Part shown: positions 9,467-17,922 of the stretch, in pieces
Layout of the letters: every line of letters starts with the position of its first letter
How positions within the stretch are numbered: the first letter of the stretch is position 1
NCBI GenBank assembly: GCA_937998875.1
Contig: CALLBO010000005.1
Coordinates: forward strand, 1-64,000
Reading direction: 5' to 3'
DNA length: 64,000 bases
DNA from: an uncultured Granulosicoccaceae bacterium
GTDB lineage: Bacteria; Pseudomonadota; Gammaproteobacteria; Granulosicoccales; Granulosicoccaceae
The notes under the pieces: model-generated
Database searches by the model: none
Told to the model about the DNA's origin: nothing
What the model saw: only the letters and a program-made list of their open reading frames with translations
Translations under genes and position numbers: made by a program

Positions 9467-9989
9467 CATGTATCTGGTCTCACTCAGCTGTTGTGGTGTG
9501 TGGGGTTGTCTGGATGCCTCGGAGCCTGTAGCTGAACAGAATTCCGGATTGAATCTTTTTATGTCTGCCGAAGAGCAGTTGGCTCTGGAGAGAGACCAGG
9601 CTGATGCGTCATTGAAGGAAACCGAGCTGATATCTGACGAGCATACAATGCCGGACACCGCCGCGATATCAGACATCTCTGATACCGCCACAGTCTCTGC
9701 CCATGATAGAGCGGCGCGCGATGAAAGCCAAAATGATTGCCGCAAGGATGGCCGAAATAATTATATGGCTCGATACGATGGGCTGGTATCGAAAGGAGAT
9801 AAAATTCTCAGCGTGTGGTTTAACGGTGACAGGGTTTCAGGCAGCGACGTCTTTACAAATATCAATATAACAGTCGTTAATCCAGTTGGGGAATTACTAC
9901 TCGAAAGTGGTGATCGTGCTGAACGTTTGTTCCCGGGAGATTATTTCCCGGTGCATGAATCCACAACCCAAGGTGTAACAGAACAATGA
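9450..9989 (+). CDS. Small exported protein of the pilus operon (GspC/PilP/MshK-like position)
   Basis: Two ATGs at 9450 and 9453 are possible starts; GAGGGGG at 9437-9443 is a good ribosome site and lies inside the upstream gene. The roughly 179-residue product has an N-terminal hydrophobic segment with a weak lipobox (VWGC), so it may be a lipoprotein. An acidic, Ser/Ala-rich linker follows, then a compact C-terminal region (residues about 105-175) with YDGLVSKGDKILSVWFNG and SGDRAERLFPGD. That part resembles the small beta domains of PilP, GspC or MshK that contact a secretin, but identity is low. It overlaps the next gene by four bases. Confidence 0.55.
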   Translation: MMSRVSMYLVSLSCCGVWGCLDASEPVAEQNSGLNLFMSAEEQLALERDQADASLKETELISDEHTMPDTAAISDISDTATVSAHDRAARDESQNDCRKDGRNNYMARYDGLVSKGDKILSVWFNGDRVSGSDVFTNINITVVNPVGELLLESGDRAERLFPGDYFPVHESTTQGVTEQ

Positions 9990-11209
9990 TGACTTTATCC
10001 AACTCATCGAAAAAGCTCCCGGGTAATCAACGAGGCATCGCCATGTTGATAGCGATGGTGGCATTGTTAGGCGGCAGTGCACTATTTCTTGTCAATGGGT
10101 ATCGCGCAGAAAGTCACCAGGATCGACTTGAGTCTTTACTTTCCGCCAAGCAGGCTTTGATCGCCTATGCGGTTAATTACGCGGATAACTACGGTCACAA
10201 TACACGTGGTGGAACCGGGCGATTGCCATGTCCGTCACTACAACGGCATGGATCACCTGCGCCTTACTGCGGCGAACATGAAATTGGTTTTTTGCCATCA
10301 GTTTGGATGCGCGATCAGAGACTCATGGAAATTGATTATCTTGAACGTTTTTTCGATCAGGATATCTGGTATGCGGTGTCGGCAGATCATCGCTATAACC
10401 CGTCATTCAATACTTTAAATTCTTATCCTGATGCTGGCTTGCTGTCTGTTGATTCTATGCAGGAGGTTGTGGCTGTACTGATTTCTCCCGGGCCGGCACT
10501 GGATTTTCAATCCCGATCAGGTGCTGAAACCCAGTCGGTTACTGAAACCGTGCGGCCAGCGTCTATTGTCAGAGAGTATCTCGAAGGAGAAAATGCTGAC
10601 ATTGACGGGCAGTACACGTTGTTTAATGAAAATGATCTTCTTGTCCCGATTCGAAGATCAGAGCTGCTACCTCTAATGGAGCGCAAAGTATTGGCTTACG
10701 TTAAGCAGTGGTTGATTGAATATAAGGCTGAGCACGGATTCTACCCCTATGCGTCAACACTAGGAGTTGACGGGCTGTGCGTTGACGGATTAACCCGTGG
10801 AATGCTTGCCACTGAACCCGGAACTTGTGGTGAGGCATTGTTGCTGGATGAAAGCTTTACTGATTTGCCTGGTGGCAGGGCATTAAGAAACACCTGGTTT
10901 GCCAGATATGAATGGCCGGCTCTTGTGTACTACATCGTCGATGCAAGTTGCACTGCTGATCGGTTGTCTGATTGCGATGGAATTGATGATCCTGAGCGTG
11001 AGTTACTAGTGGATGGTGAGCCGGTTGAGGTGATATTGATTTCTGTTGGCGCGCCGGTTGAGACGTTAGCGACAGGTGGCATGCAGGTTCGTGGTGGTAG
11101 TGATCTGGCGCAATATTTCGATACCGCCGCGCTTGTATCTGCAGTGAATGAATTCTCTGTGGCGACTGAAGGTGTAGTTGGCAATGATCAAATCGTGACC
11201 ATTAATTAA
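9986..11209 (+). CDS. Large minor prepilin-like protein (GspK/PilX-like, no Glu5)
   Basis: A 407-residue protein with an N-terminal leader ending QRG at residue 17, followed by IAMLIAMVALLGG. The G/I junction is a plausible prepilin peptidase site, but mature position 5 is Ile instead of the usual Glu. This is a known property of GspK- and PilX-type tip subunits. The large globular part contains several cysteines (PCPSL, PYCGE, DGLCVDG, GTCGE, ASCTADRLSDCDG) that could form disulfides, and an acidic DCDGIDDPE segment that could bind calcium. It sits between the assembly genes and two further prepilins. Confidence 0.68.
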   Translation: MMTLSNSSKKLPGNQRGIAMLIAMVALLGGSALFLVNGYRAESHQDRLESLLSAKQALIAYAVNYADNYGHNTRGGTGRLPCPSLQRHGSPAPYCGEHEIGFLPSVWMRDQRLMEIDYLERFFDQDIWYAVSADHRYNPSFNTLNSYPDAGLLSVDSMQEVVAVLISPGPALDFQSRSGAETQSVTETVRPASIVREYLEGENADIDGQYTLFNENDLLVPIRRSELLPLMERKVLAYVKQWLIEYKAEHGFYPYASTLGVDGLCVDGLTRGMLATEPGTCGEALLLDESFTDLPGGRALRNTWFARYEWPALVYYIVDASCTADRLSDCDGIDDPERELLVDGEPVEVILISVGAPVETLATGGMQVRGGSDLAQYFDTAALVSAVNEFSVATEGVVGNDQIVTIN

Positions 11210-11216
11210 ACTCGAC

Positions 11217-11936
11217 ATGAAATTATCACTCAGAAACAGCGGTTGCGGGTGCGTTAGAGGTTGTAACGGGTTTAGCCTCCTTGAGATGTCGATAGTGCTA
11301 TTGATCATGGGGCTTTTACTTGGATCATTAATGAAACCGCTGGGTGCAGGTATTGTTGAGCGTCAACGCAATGAAACTTTCGACCAGTTGGTGGATATTC
11401 GTGAAGCAATCATTGGTTATGCCTCTGTGCATCATCGACTACCGTGCCCGGTAACTGGTGGGGGTTCCGCGGCGCAATTGCCAGCAGACCCCTGTATGTT
11501 AGCCAACGGTTATGTGCCGGCAGCGGTGCTTGGAATCTCCGGACGGTATGACAGCAATGGATTACTCACCGATAGCTGGGGTTCACCTATTCAGTATCAT
11601 GTCACTCTGTCTGATGCTGACAGTGATGGCCTTGCGGACTTTACCACTGTAGAAGAGATGCGTGATGTTGGTATGCAGAATCTCTCACCGGAGTATGAGG
11701 TGTGTGGTAGCGCTGCTTGTACGCAGCTGCGGGCCAACCGCGTACCTGCCGTATTGATTTCTACTGGTAAGTTACAGTCAACTTCTGCAGATGAAGCAGA
11801 GAATCAGGATTCTGACAACCGGTTTGTAAGCCGCGATATCGATATGGTTGGTAGTGATCAGTTCGACGATATCGTTATCTGGTTGTCAGGGAATATATTA
11901 CTTACCCGGCTGTTGCAGGCGCACGTGCTGCCTTGA
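11217..11936 (+). CDS. Type IV prepilin-like minor pseudopilin
   Basis: A 239-residue protein with a classical class III signal: leader to Gly18, then FSLLEMSIVLLIMG with Glu at mature position 5 and a long hydrophobic helix. The globular part carries LPCPVTGG, a DADSDGLADF segment that looks like a calcium loop, and cysteine pairs (CGSAAC). It shares the acquired LPCP motif with the upstream large prepilin. It should be processed by a prepilin peptidase encoded elsewhere. Confidence 0.85.
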   Translation: MKLSLRNSGCGCVRGCNGFSLLEMSIVLLIMGLLLGSLMKPLGAGIVERQRNETFDQLVDIREAIIGYASVHHRLPCPVTGGGSAAQLPADPCMLANGYVPAAVLGISGRYDSNGLLTDSWGSPIQYHVTLSDADSDGLADFTTVEEMRDVGMQNLSPEYEVCGSAACTQLRANRVPAVLISTGKLQSTSADEAENQDSDNRFVSRDIDMVGSDQFDDIVIWLSGNILLTRLLQAHVLP

Positions 11937-12076
11937 CACTAGTTAAGGCGGTGACGATAAGTAAGGGCGGCCTGAGAGGATAGCCTGAGATATTGCACCA
12001 AATAGCAGGCCGAAACAGCAGGGCTAGTAATTATTGTGTAGTGTTTTTAACCATAGTTAGTTTAGAGGTAGGAAGT

Positions 12077-12730
12077 ATGCAACGTAAACAGAAGGGTTTT
12101 ACATTAATTGAGATTGCCATTGTGCTACTCATTATCGGAATGTTGCTCGGTGGTATTATGAAGGGCCAGTCGATGATCAACAGTGCACGGGTCAGGGCGA
12201 TCGCCAATGATCTGACCGGCATAGAAGCAGCCTGGATATCATTTCAGGATCGCTATAGGTCACTGCCCGGGGACTTTTCCCGTGCTTCAACACATTTGAT
12301 TACTGGTGCAGTTGATGGAAATGCCAATGCCATTGTAGAGAGTGGTGCTGAAGCAGGGGCTGTGTGGCAGCATCTTGCAAGTGCCGGATTTATCTCCGGT
12401 AACTTCGATGGTGCTCCTGTGGCATCGCTGAATGATGGGGTTTGTGCGGCTACGACATGCCCCGGAAATCCATATAACGGCTTCTATAAGATTGGAAACT
12501 CCAATAACGCCCTGAATCAGGCGAATGCATCACATGAGCTTACTACCGGTGGCAACATACCGGTTGAAGTGATGTATGAGCTGGATCTGAAAATGGATGA
12601 CGGTGTAGCCGGCACGGGCCGACTGCGAGCGTTTAATGTTGCACCTTACGATACCTGTGTAGCGGGTGATGAATGGGATGTGGTTAATGGTGCAGCGGAT
12701 TGTGCGGCAGTGTTAGAGTTACCTCTGTAA
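12077..12730 (+). CDS. Type IV prepilin (probable major pilin-like subunit)
   Basis: The ATG at 12077 is preferred: GAGGTAGGAAG lies just upstream and it gives a six-residue leader, MQRKQKG, followed by FTLIEIAIVLLIIGM. A longer frame from 11993 would add an implausible extension. The 217-residue product has Glu5, an N-terminal helix and a globular part with LPGDF near 62, CAATTCPGNP and two C-terminal cysteines (DTC, DCA) that would make a disulfide-bonded D-region. It is separated from the previous gene by 140 bases, so it may have its own promoter and higher expression, as expected of a main subunit. Confidence 0.85.
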   Translation: MQRKQKGFTLIEIAIVLLIIGMLLGGIMKGQSMINSARVRAIANDLTGIEAAWISFQDRYRSLPGDFSRASTHLITGAVDGNANAIVESGAEAGAVWQHLASAGFISGNFDGAPVASLNDGVCAATTCPGNPYNGFYKIGNSNNALNQANASHELTTGGNIPVEVMYELDLKMDDGVAGTGRLRAFNVAPYDTCVAGDEWDVVNGAADCAAVLELPL

Positions 12731-12919
12731 CTTATACAGCTGCACTTCGGTGGAACCGTGGTATCGCTATGGAGTTTAAAACGCGATACTGCGGGGCCGC
12801 TTTGGCTAGAACGTATTACGGGATAACAAATGAACCTTCGCGTTAGAATTGATGGACCTGTTTGCTCGCAGGTGATACTGCGTGTTTCCATCCTGTATGA
12901 TGCAACGGTAGAGTCTAAA

Positions 12920-13960
12920 TCAGCAGCCAGAATCCCAACCTGATGTGTTTTCATCTAACCATGCCGCCAACGTTAGATCCCCTGTAGAAAAACACCCATT
13001 GGACGATAGATTAATGAATTCGACTGTATCTGTAAGTGTAGTTAGCCAGGTAACATCTCCAGATAGTTGGTTACTATGGAGTAAAACACTACCTAGATCC
13101 TGCAGGTTGCTTAGGGATTCAGGAATCTGGCCCGTTAGCTGATTATGATGAAGCCATAGAGCCTCTAGCCTCGTTAATTTTCCGAGCGACTCTGGTACTG
13201 AACCAGACAGCTGATTACCGCTCAAAGTTAGGATTTTTAGTTTATTTAGATCACCCAGCTCAGAGGGAATAACTCCTGATAAATTATTATCGGCTAAGCG
13301 CAGGTTATTTAGCTCCGACAAGCTTTTGAGTTCCATTGGCACTGTGCCTGATAGTTGGTTTTCGAACAGACTTAAATCCTGTAACTTGACGAGTTGCTCC
13401 AACCCCACAGGAATAACCCCTGATAGTTGATTCTTGTTTAGGAACAGGTGCTGCAGATTATTCAGCTTGCTGAGTTCTGGAGGAATAAGCCCGGTTATAG
13501 AGTTAATAGAAAAATTTATAAACTGCAGGTTTGTCAGGTCCCCGATTTCCGGGGGAATGTCTCCAGACAGCTGGTAGTCGTAAAGGCTTAGGGCCTTAAC
13601 ACCGATATCATTGCAAGTAACCCGATCCCAATCACATGGATCAGTGGCTGTATTCCAGTTCGTGTACGTGTTGTTCCAATTTTGACCATCAAGTGAATCG
13701 TATAAAGCTATAAGTGCCTCGCACTCTAGTTGGCTGGCTACAGTACTAACTGCAACCCCCTGGATTACACAGCCATCTTCAACTAACTGATCTGATGCTT
13801 CGTTAGTAGAATCGTCTTCGTTGGATGACTGTAACGACGGAACACTCTGTATTTCTGCCAGGGTAGTGATTTGCGGCTGATCACCTTCGCTGGTGGATTT
13901 ACCCCCGCATCCGAAAAGCGAAATAGAAATAGTACAAAGACAAATTGCGTAAACCCGCAT
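12920..13960 (-). CDS. Plant-type leucine-rich-repeat lipoprotein
   Basis: A 346-residue protein with a lipoprotein signal ending LFGC (Cys18). After a low-complexity linker and a short Cys-containing region comes an LRRNT-like cap (WNTATDPCDWDRVTC), then about eight repeats of 24 residues with the plant-type consensus LxGxIPxxLGxLxxLxxLxL, and a C-terminal Cys cap. This LRR class is best known from plant receptor kinases but also occurs in marine bacteria. It probably acts at the cell surface as a binding protein; the ligand is unknown. It converges on the pilin operon and is not part of it. Confidence 0.85.
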   Translation of the reverse strand: MRVYAICLCTISISLFGCGGKSTSEGDQPQITTLAEIQSVPSLQSSNEDDSTNEASDQLVEDGCVIQGVAVSTVASQLECEALIALYDSLDGQNWNNTYTNWNTATDPCDWDRVTCNDIGVKALSLYDYQLSGDIPPEIGDLTNLQFINFSINSITGLIPPELSKLNNLQHLFLNKNQLSGVIPVGLEQLVKLQDLSLFENQLSGTVPMELKSLSELNNLRLADNNLSGVIPSELGDLNKLKILTLSGNQLSGSVPESLGKLTRLEALWLHHNQLTGQIPESLSNLQDLGSVLLHSNQLSGDVTWLTTLTDTVEFINLSSNGCFSTGDLTLAAWLDENTSGWDSGC

Positions 13961-14630
13961 GTTAAATACCTATACGTCATGACATTCTGCTGTCGAACTT
14001 AGCAAAATAGTACCTGCGTTGCAACAGAACCAGGGCTTTACTGTGGGTTCTGTTGTAGCCGATGACACGGTTTAAAAATAGTTATGCCCGATCCAAGAGA
14101 GTGTTGATTAAGTCTGGGTCGATGCCGATATTTATTTCAGCGGATTCCCATCGGTCGCTATCCGGTCGTCGCCATGGCTCTCTCATCGGTGGTCGTAATG
14201 AATCTTCAAACTACTATTTTTCTGCATTCACAATTCGTGAAATTAAAATCTATCCTATGCAGTCTTGGTAGACGATACAAAACTTGCGTTCGACCGATTT
14301 AGGTGTTGAGTCATTGAGTTGGTTGCTCCGCTTACATCGTTTGAACGCGGTGATCTAATATCTGCTCATGCTCTTGTAGAGTGGTTTCTTCTCTTCCAGA
14401 CCAGACCAGATCAGCAGCGAAGAGTGATACTCAAACAACCATGTCAACATCATTTGAGTAACCGCGGTAGACGTATGCAAAGTTACCGACTTCATCAAGC
14501 TGTTATAGGCTACGACGGCCAGGTTTGCATCGGCAGATGAGCAACTAAAATACTCCGCCGAATCTTACCTTGCAATTAGTTGAATTCGGGTGGTGTGATA
14601 AAATCCTGCTACGGATAACGAGCGAGATTT
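13961..14630. other. Gene-poor interval between LRR lipoprotein and sugar ABC genes
   Basis: Two small plus-strand frames (14062-14271 and 14319-14540) show no domain, signal or convincing ribosome site, and I do not call them. A perfect 10-base inverted repeat, CAACAGAACC at 14022-14031 and GGTTCTGTTG at 14046-14055, lies about 65 bases upstream of the LRR gene start. It could be an operator or a hairpin. Nothing else was recognised. Confidence 0.5.
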
Positions 14631-15407
14631 TTATGCCGCATTTTGTTCCGGCGTTTTTGCGCCGGTCATGAATGCTACAGCGTCAGACATAGAATAATCT
14701 TGTGGGTTGATAACGCACAATCGCTGACCGAGTCGGTGAATATGTATACGGTCTGCTACTTCAAAAACGTGTGGCATGTTGTGAGAAATCAATACTATCG
14801 GGAGCCCTCTGGCTTTAACATCCTGAATGAGTTCCAGCACTCTTCGTGATTCTTTTACGCCAAGGGCGGCTGTCGGTTCATCCATAATGATCACTCGTGA
14901 GCCGAAAGCGGCTGCACGGGCAACGGCCACCCCTTGGCGCTGCCCACCGGATAGCGTCTCAATTGACTGCCCGATGTTTTGAATAGTCAGCAACCCGAGG
15001 TCAGACAGCATCTTTCTCGACTGACGCTCCATTTCTTTATGGTCCAGCTTTTTGAAAACACTACCCAAAATACCGGGCTTTCTTATTTCGCGACCCAGGA
15101 ACAAGTTGTCCGATATCGAGAGAGCAGGGGACAGTGCCAGGTTTTGGTAGACCGTCTCGATGCCTGCATGTCTGGCATCTTGTGGTGAACTGAATTTTAT
15201 AGCTTCACCATCGAGATATATCTCTCCGGAGTCTGGTTGTAAGGCACCAGATAGCGCTTTTATTAAAGTGGATTTACCGGCACCATTGTCGCCGATAATG
15301 CCGAGCACTTCACCTGGCATCAGTTCAAAATCGCAGTTATCAAGGGCAGTCACTCGACCGAAGCGTTTAGTTAGATTTTTTGCACGCAATACCGGATTGA
15401 TAGTCAT
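14631..15407 (-). CDS. frcA: Sugar ABC transporter ATP-binding protein (FrcA-like)
   Basis: A 258-residue single ABC domain. Walker A GDNGAGKST is at 39-47, the signature LSGGQRQGVAVARA near 150 and Walker B VIIMDEPTAALG follows. Most ribose/xylose-type sugar ABC ATPases (RbsA, XylG) have two ABC domains; the single-domain form is typical of the FrcA (fructose) group, so the symbol is by similarity and the sugar is not proven. It energises import with the adjacent permease and binding protein. Its start overlaps the permease stop by four bases. Confidence 0.85.
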   Translation of the reverse strand: MTINPVLRAKNLTKRFGRVTALDNCDFELMPGEVLGIIGDNGAGKSTLIKALSGALQPDSGEIYLDGEAIKFSSPQDARHAGIETVYQNLALSPALSISDNLFLGREIRKPGILGSVFKKLDHKEMERQSRKMLSDLGLLTIQNIGQSIETLSGGQRQGVAVARAAAFGSRVIIMDEPTAALGVKESRRVLELIQDVKARGLPIVLISHNMPHVFEVADRIHIHRLGQRLCVINPQDYSMSDAVAFMTGAKTPEQNAA

Positions 15408-16489
15408 ACTGCCACCTTACGAATCCATTGATCGATCGCTACAGCGAAAATTATAAGTACGCCGATGAGTAAGTAGGTCCATTGAGGATCTGTTCCCACC
15501 AGCCGTAAGCCCAGTGAGAACACCCCGACGATCAGCGCACCGAATAACATACCTGCAATTGAGCCTCTGCCGCCGAATAGTGATATACCGCCGATCACGA
15601 CAGCGGTTATTGATTCGATGTTGGCAAACTGTCCTGCAGTAGGAGAGACTGAACCGATTCGTCCAATCAACGCCCAGCCAGCCAGTGCGCAAATAAAGCC
15701 TGCGAGTGTATAAACCGATACCAAAGTACGCTTTACTCTAACTCCCGCTAGCTCTGCGGCATCTGGATCATCACCGACCGCGTAGACGTGTCTGCCCCAT
15801 GCGGTGTGTTTCAAAACATAAGCCAGAAAAATAGTGAGAAGTACCATTAGAATAACGGCATAGGTAAAAACCGCCACACCGGAGATGCCGAACATCGGCA
15901 GATCAATAGGTACTTTAATTTTCTCACCCAGAAATTTGAGTATTGGTGCTTCAGCGTCTATATCCTGCGAACGAATCGTCTCGTTTGCGGAGTATAAAAA
16001 ATTAGATGCCAATACTATTTGCCACATACCAAGCGTGACGATAAACGGAGGCAGTCTGACGATAGCGACCAGTATTCCGTTAATAAAACCACAAAGCGCG
16101 CCCACTGCAAACCCACAGACCAATGCAATTTCCGGAGGTAGCCCGTAACGAAATGCAAACTGCCCCATTACAACGGATGACAATACCATTATCGCGCCAA
16201 CAGAAAGATCAATGCCCGCCGTAATAACGACCAGCGATTGTGCAGCGCCCACTATTCCGACGATAGCAACCTGCTGAAGAATAAGAGTTAACGCAAAAGG
16301 TGAGAAGAATTTCTTACCTAATAAAAATCCGAAAATGGCAATCGAAAGTAGTAAAACAATGAGGGGTACGGCAGCAGGCGTTTTGTGCAACCAATGGCGA
16401 ATGTGGTTTAAGAATGATCGTTTTTCTTCAAATTCCGGCAGTGTATCCGGCGCACTCTTCAATCCTGACTCGAAGTGATCTGTAGCCAC
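15404..16489 (-). CDS. frcC: Sugar ABC transporter permease (FrcC/RbsC-like)
   Basis: A 361-residue inner-membrane protein of the CUT2 family (BPD_transp_2), with about ten hydrophobic segments. The conserved block VVITAGIDLSVGAIMVLSSV and the AVGDDPDAAELAGVRV cytoplasmic loop are typical of RbsC- and FrcC-type permeases. It would form the homodimeric channel for the FrcB-like binding protein. It lies 135 bases after that gene and overlaps the ATPase gene. Confidence 0.88.
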   Translation of the reverse strand: MATDHFESGLKSAPDTLPEFEEKRSFLNHIRHWLHKTPAAVPLIVLLLSIAIFGFLLGKKFFSPFALTLILQQVAIVGIVGAAQSLVVITAGIDLSVGAIMVLSSVVMGQFAFRYGLPPEIALVCGFAVGALCGFINGILVAIVRLPPFIVTLGMWQIVLASNFLYSANETIRSQDIDAEAPILKFLGEKIKVPIDLPMFGISGVAVFTYAVILMVLLTIFLAYVLKHTAWGRHVYAVGDDPDAAELAGVRVKRTLVSVYTLAGFICALAGWALIGRIGSVSPTAGQFANIESITAVVIGGISLFGGRGSIAGMLFGALIVGVFSLGLRLVGTDPQWTYLLIGVLIIFAVAIDQWIRKVAV

Positions 16490-16587
16490 TGTTCCCCCGT
16501 TGAATAGTATTTTTATTTTTGTTTAGTAGGGCACGTTCTCACGACGCAGACCGCTGCTTGTGCAAGCCCCCGGTACGAAGAGCACTG

Positions 16588-16615
16588 CCGTGAGGTGCAC
16601 AAGTGCACCTCACGG
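16588..16615 (-). promoter_or_regulatory. Perfect intercistronic stem-loop between frcB and frcC
   Basis: Two perfectly complementary 13-base arms, CCGTGAGGTGCAC at 16588-16600 and GTGCACCTCACGG at 16603-16615, flank an AA spacer. It lies 9 bases beyond the binding-protein stop. In binding-protein-dependent transporters such hairpins commonly stabilise the upstream mRNA or attenuate transcription, so the binding protein is made in excess. No T-run follows on the minus strand, so simple intrinsic termination is less likely. Confidence 0.75.
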
Positions 16616-16624
16616 AGAGGCTTG

Positions 16625-17641
16625 TTAGCCCCAGCAGCGATCAGTACCTGTTTTAGTGTCGATTGATTCAACGCCATCAACAGGCTTGTCGGTGACGAGT
16701 GCAACACCGGTATCAAAGAAATCCTTACCTGGTGTATTTTCAGGCTTAGTGCCGTCTTTGGCCCATGCTTCAATCGCTTCAATACCGAGAGACGCCATTA
16801 ACAACGGGTATTGCTGTGAGGTAGCGCCAATTACGCCTTCAGCGACGTTTGCAACACCCGGACAACCACCATCAACAGAAACAATCAGCACATCGCTTTC
16901 ACGGCCAATTGCCTTCAGTGCTTCATAAGCGCCGGCAGCTGCAGGCTCATTGATTGTGTAGACGACATTAATCATCGGATCCTTTGCAAGCAGGTTTTCC
17001 ATCGCCTTGCGGCCACCTTCTTCGTTACCTGCAGTAACGTCATTACCGACGATGCGCGGATCTGTTTCATCACCCCACTTGTTTGGATCACCGAGGTCGA
17101 TTCCAAATCCCTGCAGGAAGCCTTGATCGCGCAGTACACCAACAGAAGGCTGGCTGACAGCAAGGTCAAGCATGCCTATCTTGGCGTTGGCTGCCTCATC
17201 ACCTAGTGCAGATGCTGCCCACTGGCCAATGAGTTCACCGGCAAGAAAATTGTCTGTGGCGAAGGTAGCATCAGCCGAATCAATTGGCTCAAGTGGTGTA
17301 TCAAGTGCAATGACCAGTAGACCAGCATCACGCGCTTGTTGAACTGAAGAGACAATAGCCTTTGTATCAGACGCTGTGATAAGAATGCCCTTAGCACCAT
17401 CTGCAATACAGGTTTCAATTGCGGCAACCTGACTTTCGTGATCACCATCTACTTTACCGGCAAAGCTCTTAAGGGAAATACCCATTTCATCAGCTTTGGC
17501 AGTGGCACCTTCCTTCATCTTAACGAAGAACGGGTTGGTGTCTGTTTTGGTGATCAGGCATGCAGACGTTTCTGCGAGTGCCTGACCACTAATAGTGGCA
17601 CCGGCGAGTGCAAGTGCACTTAATGCGAGTACTTTTTTCAT
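16625..17641 (-). CDS. frcB: Sugar ABC transporter periplasmic binding protein (FrcB-like)
   Basis: The ATG at 17639-17641 follows a good ribosome site (GAGAGGATCAAC) and gives a 338-residue protein with a signal peptide ending GQALA at about 26. A longer frame from 17728 has no support. The rest is a periplasmic binding protein fold of the LacI/RbsB type: [15 protein letters not shown], then [22 protein letters not shown] and SVDGGCPGV. It binds a sugar, by similarity fructose, and delivers it to the permease. It is the first gene of the ABC operon and divergent from the ROK regulator. Confidence 0.88.
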   Translation of the reverse strand: MKKVLALSALALAGATISGQALAETSACLITKTDTNPFFVKMKEGATAKADEMGISLKSFAGKVDGDHESQVAAIETCIADGAKGILITASDTKAIVSSVQQARDAGLLVIALDTPLEPIDSADATFATDNFLAGELIGQWAASALGDEAANAKIGMLDLAVSQPSVGVLRDQGFLQGFGIDLGDPNKWGDETDPRIVGNDVTAGNEEGGRKAMENLLAKDPMINVVYTINEPAAAGAYEALKAIGRESDVLIVSVDGGCPGVANVAEGVIGATSQQYPLLMASLGIEAIEAWAKDGTKPENTPGKDFFDTGVALVTDKPVDGVESIDTKTGTDRCWG

Positions 17642-17727
17642 GTTGATCCTCTCTAAATTGGTTTGTAATTGCCATACACACCATAAAGCAATTAGTTGCA
17701 AGGTAACCATTGTCCACGGGGCTGTCA

Positions 17728-17754
17728 ATAAATAAATCAGATTGATTTATTTAT
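17728..17754. promoter_or_regulatory. Palindromic operator candidate between frcB and the ROK regulator
   Basis: Perfect 12-base arms, ATAAATAAATCA at 17728-17739 and TGATTTATTTAT at 17743-17754, are separated by three bases. The palindrome is 87 bases upstream of the frcB start in the divergent promoter region. The length and symmetry suit a dimeric helix-turn-helix protein, most simply the neighbouring ROK regulator; cognate binding is inferred. Confidence 0.7.
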
Positions 17755-17922
17755 CGTGAGTATGTCATCTTATGCCACCACGGGCCCGATTTACGGGTAA
17801 TAAATTAGAGCGAATTTAAGAGCAATAGAGCTATCAAAGGTACCATAGCGGGCGTAAATCAGTGGGGACTCAGAGACCACAACGAACGCCTGATACTTAC
17901 ACTGATTCAACGCCACGGGGCA

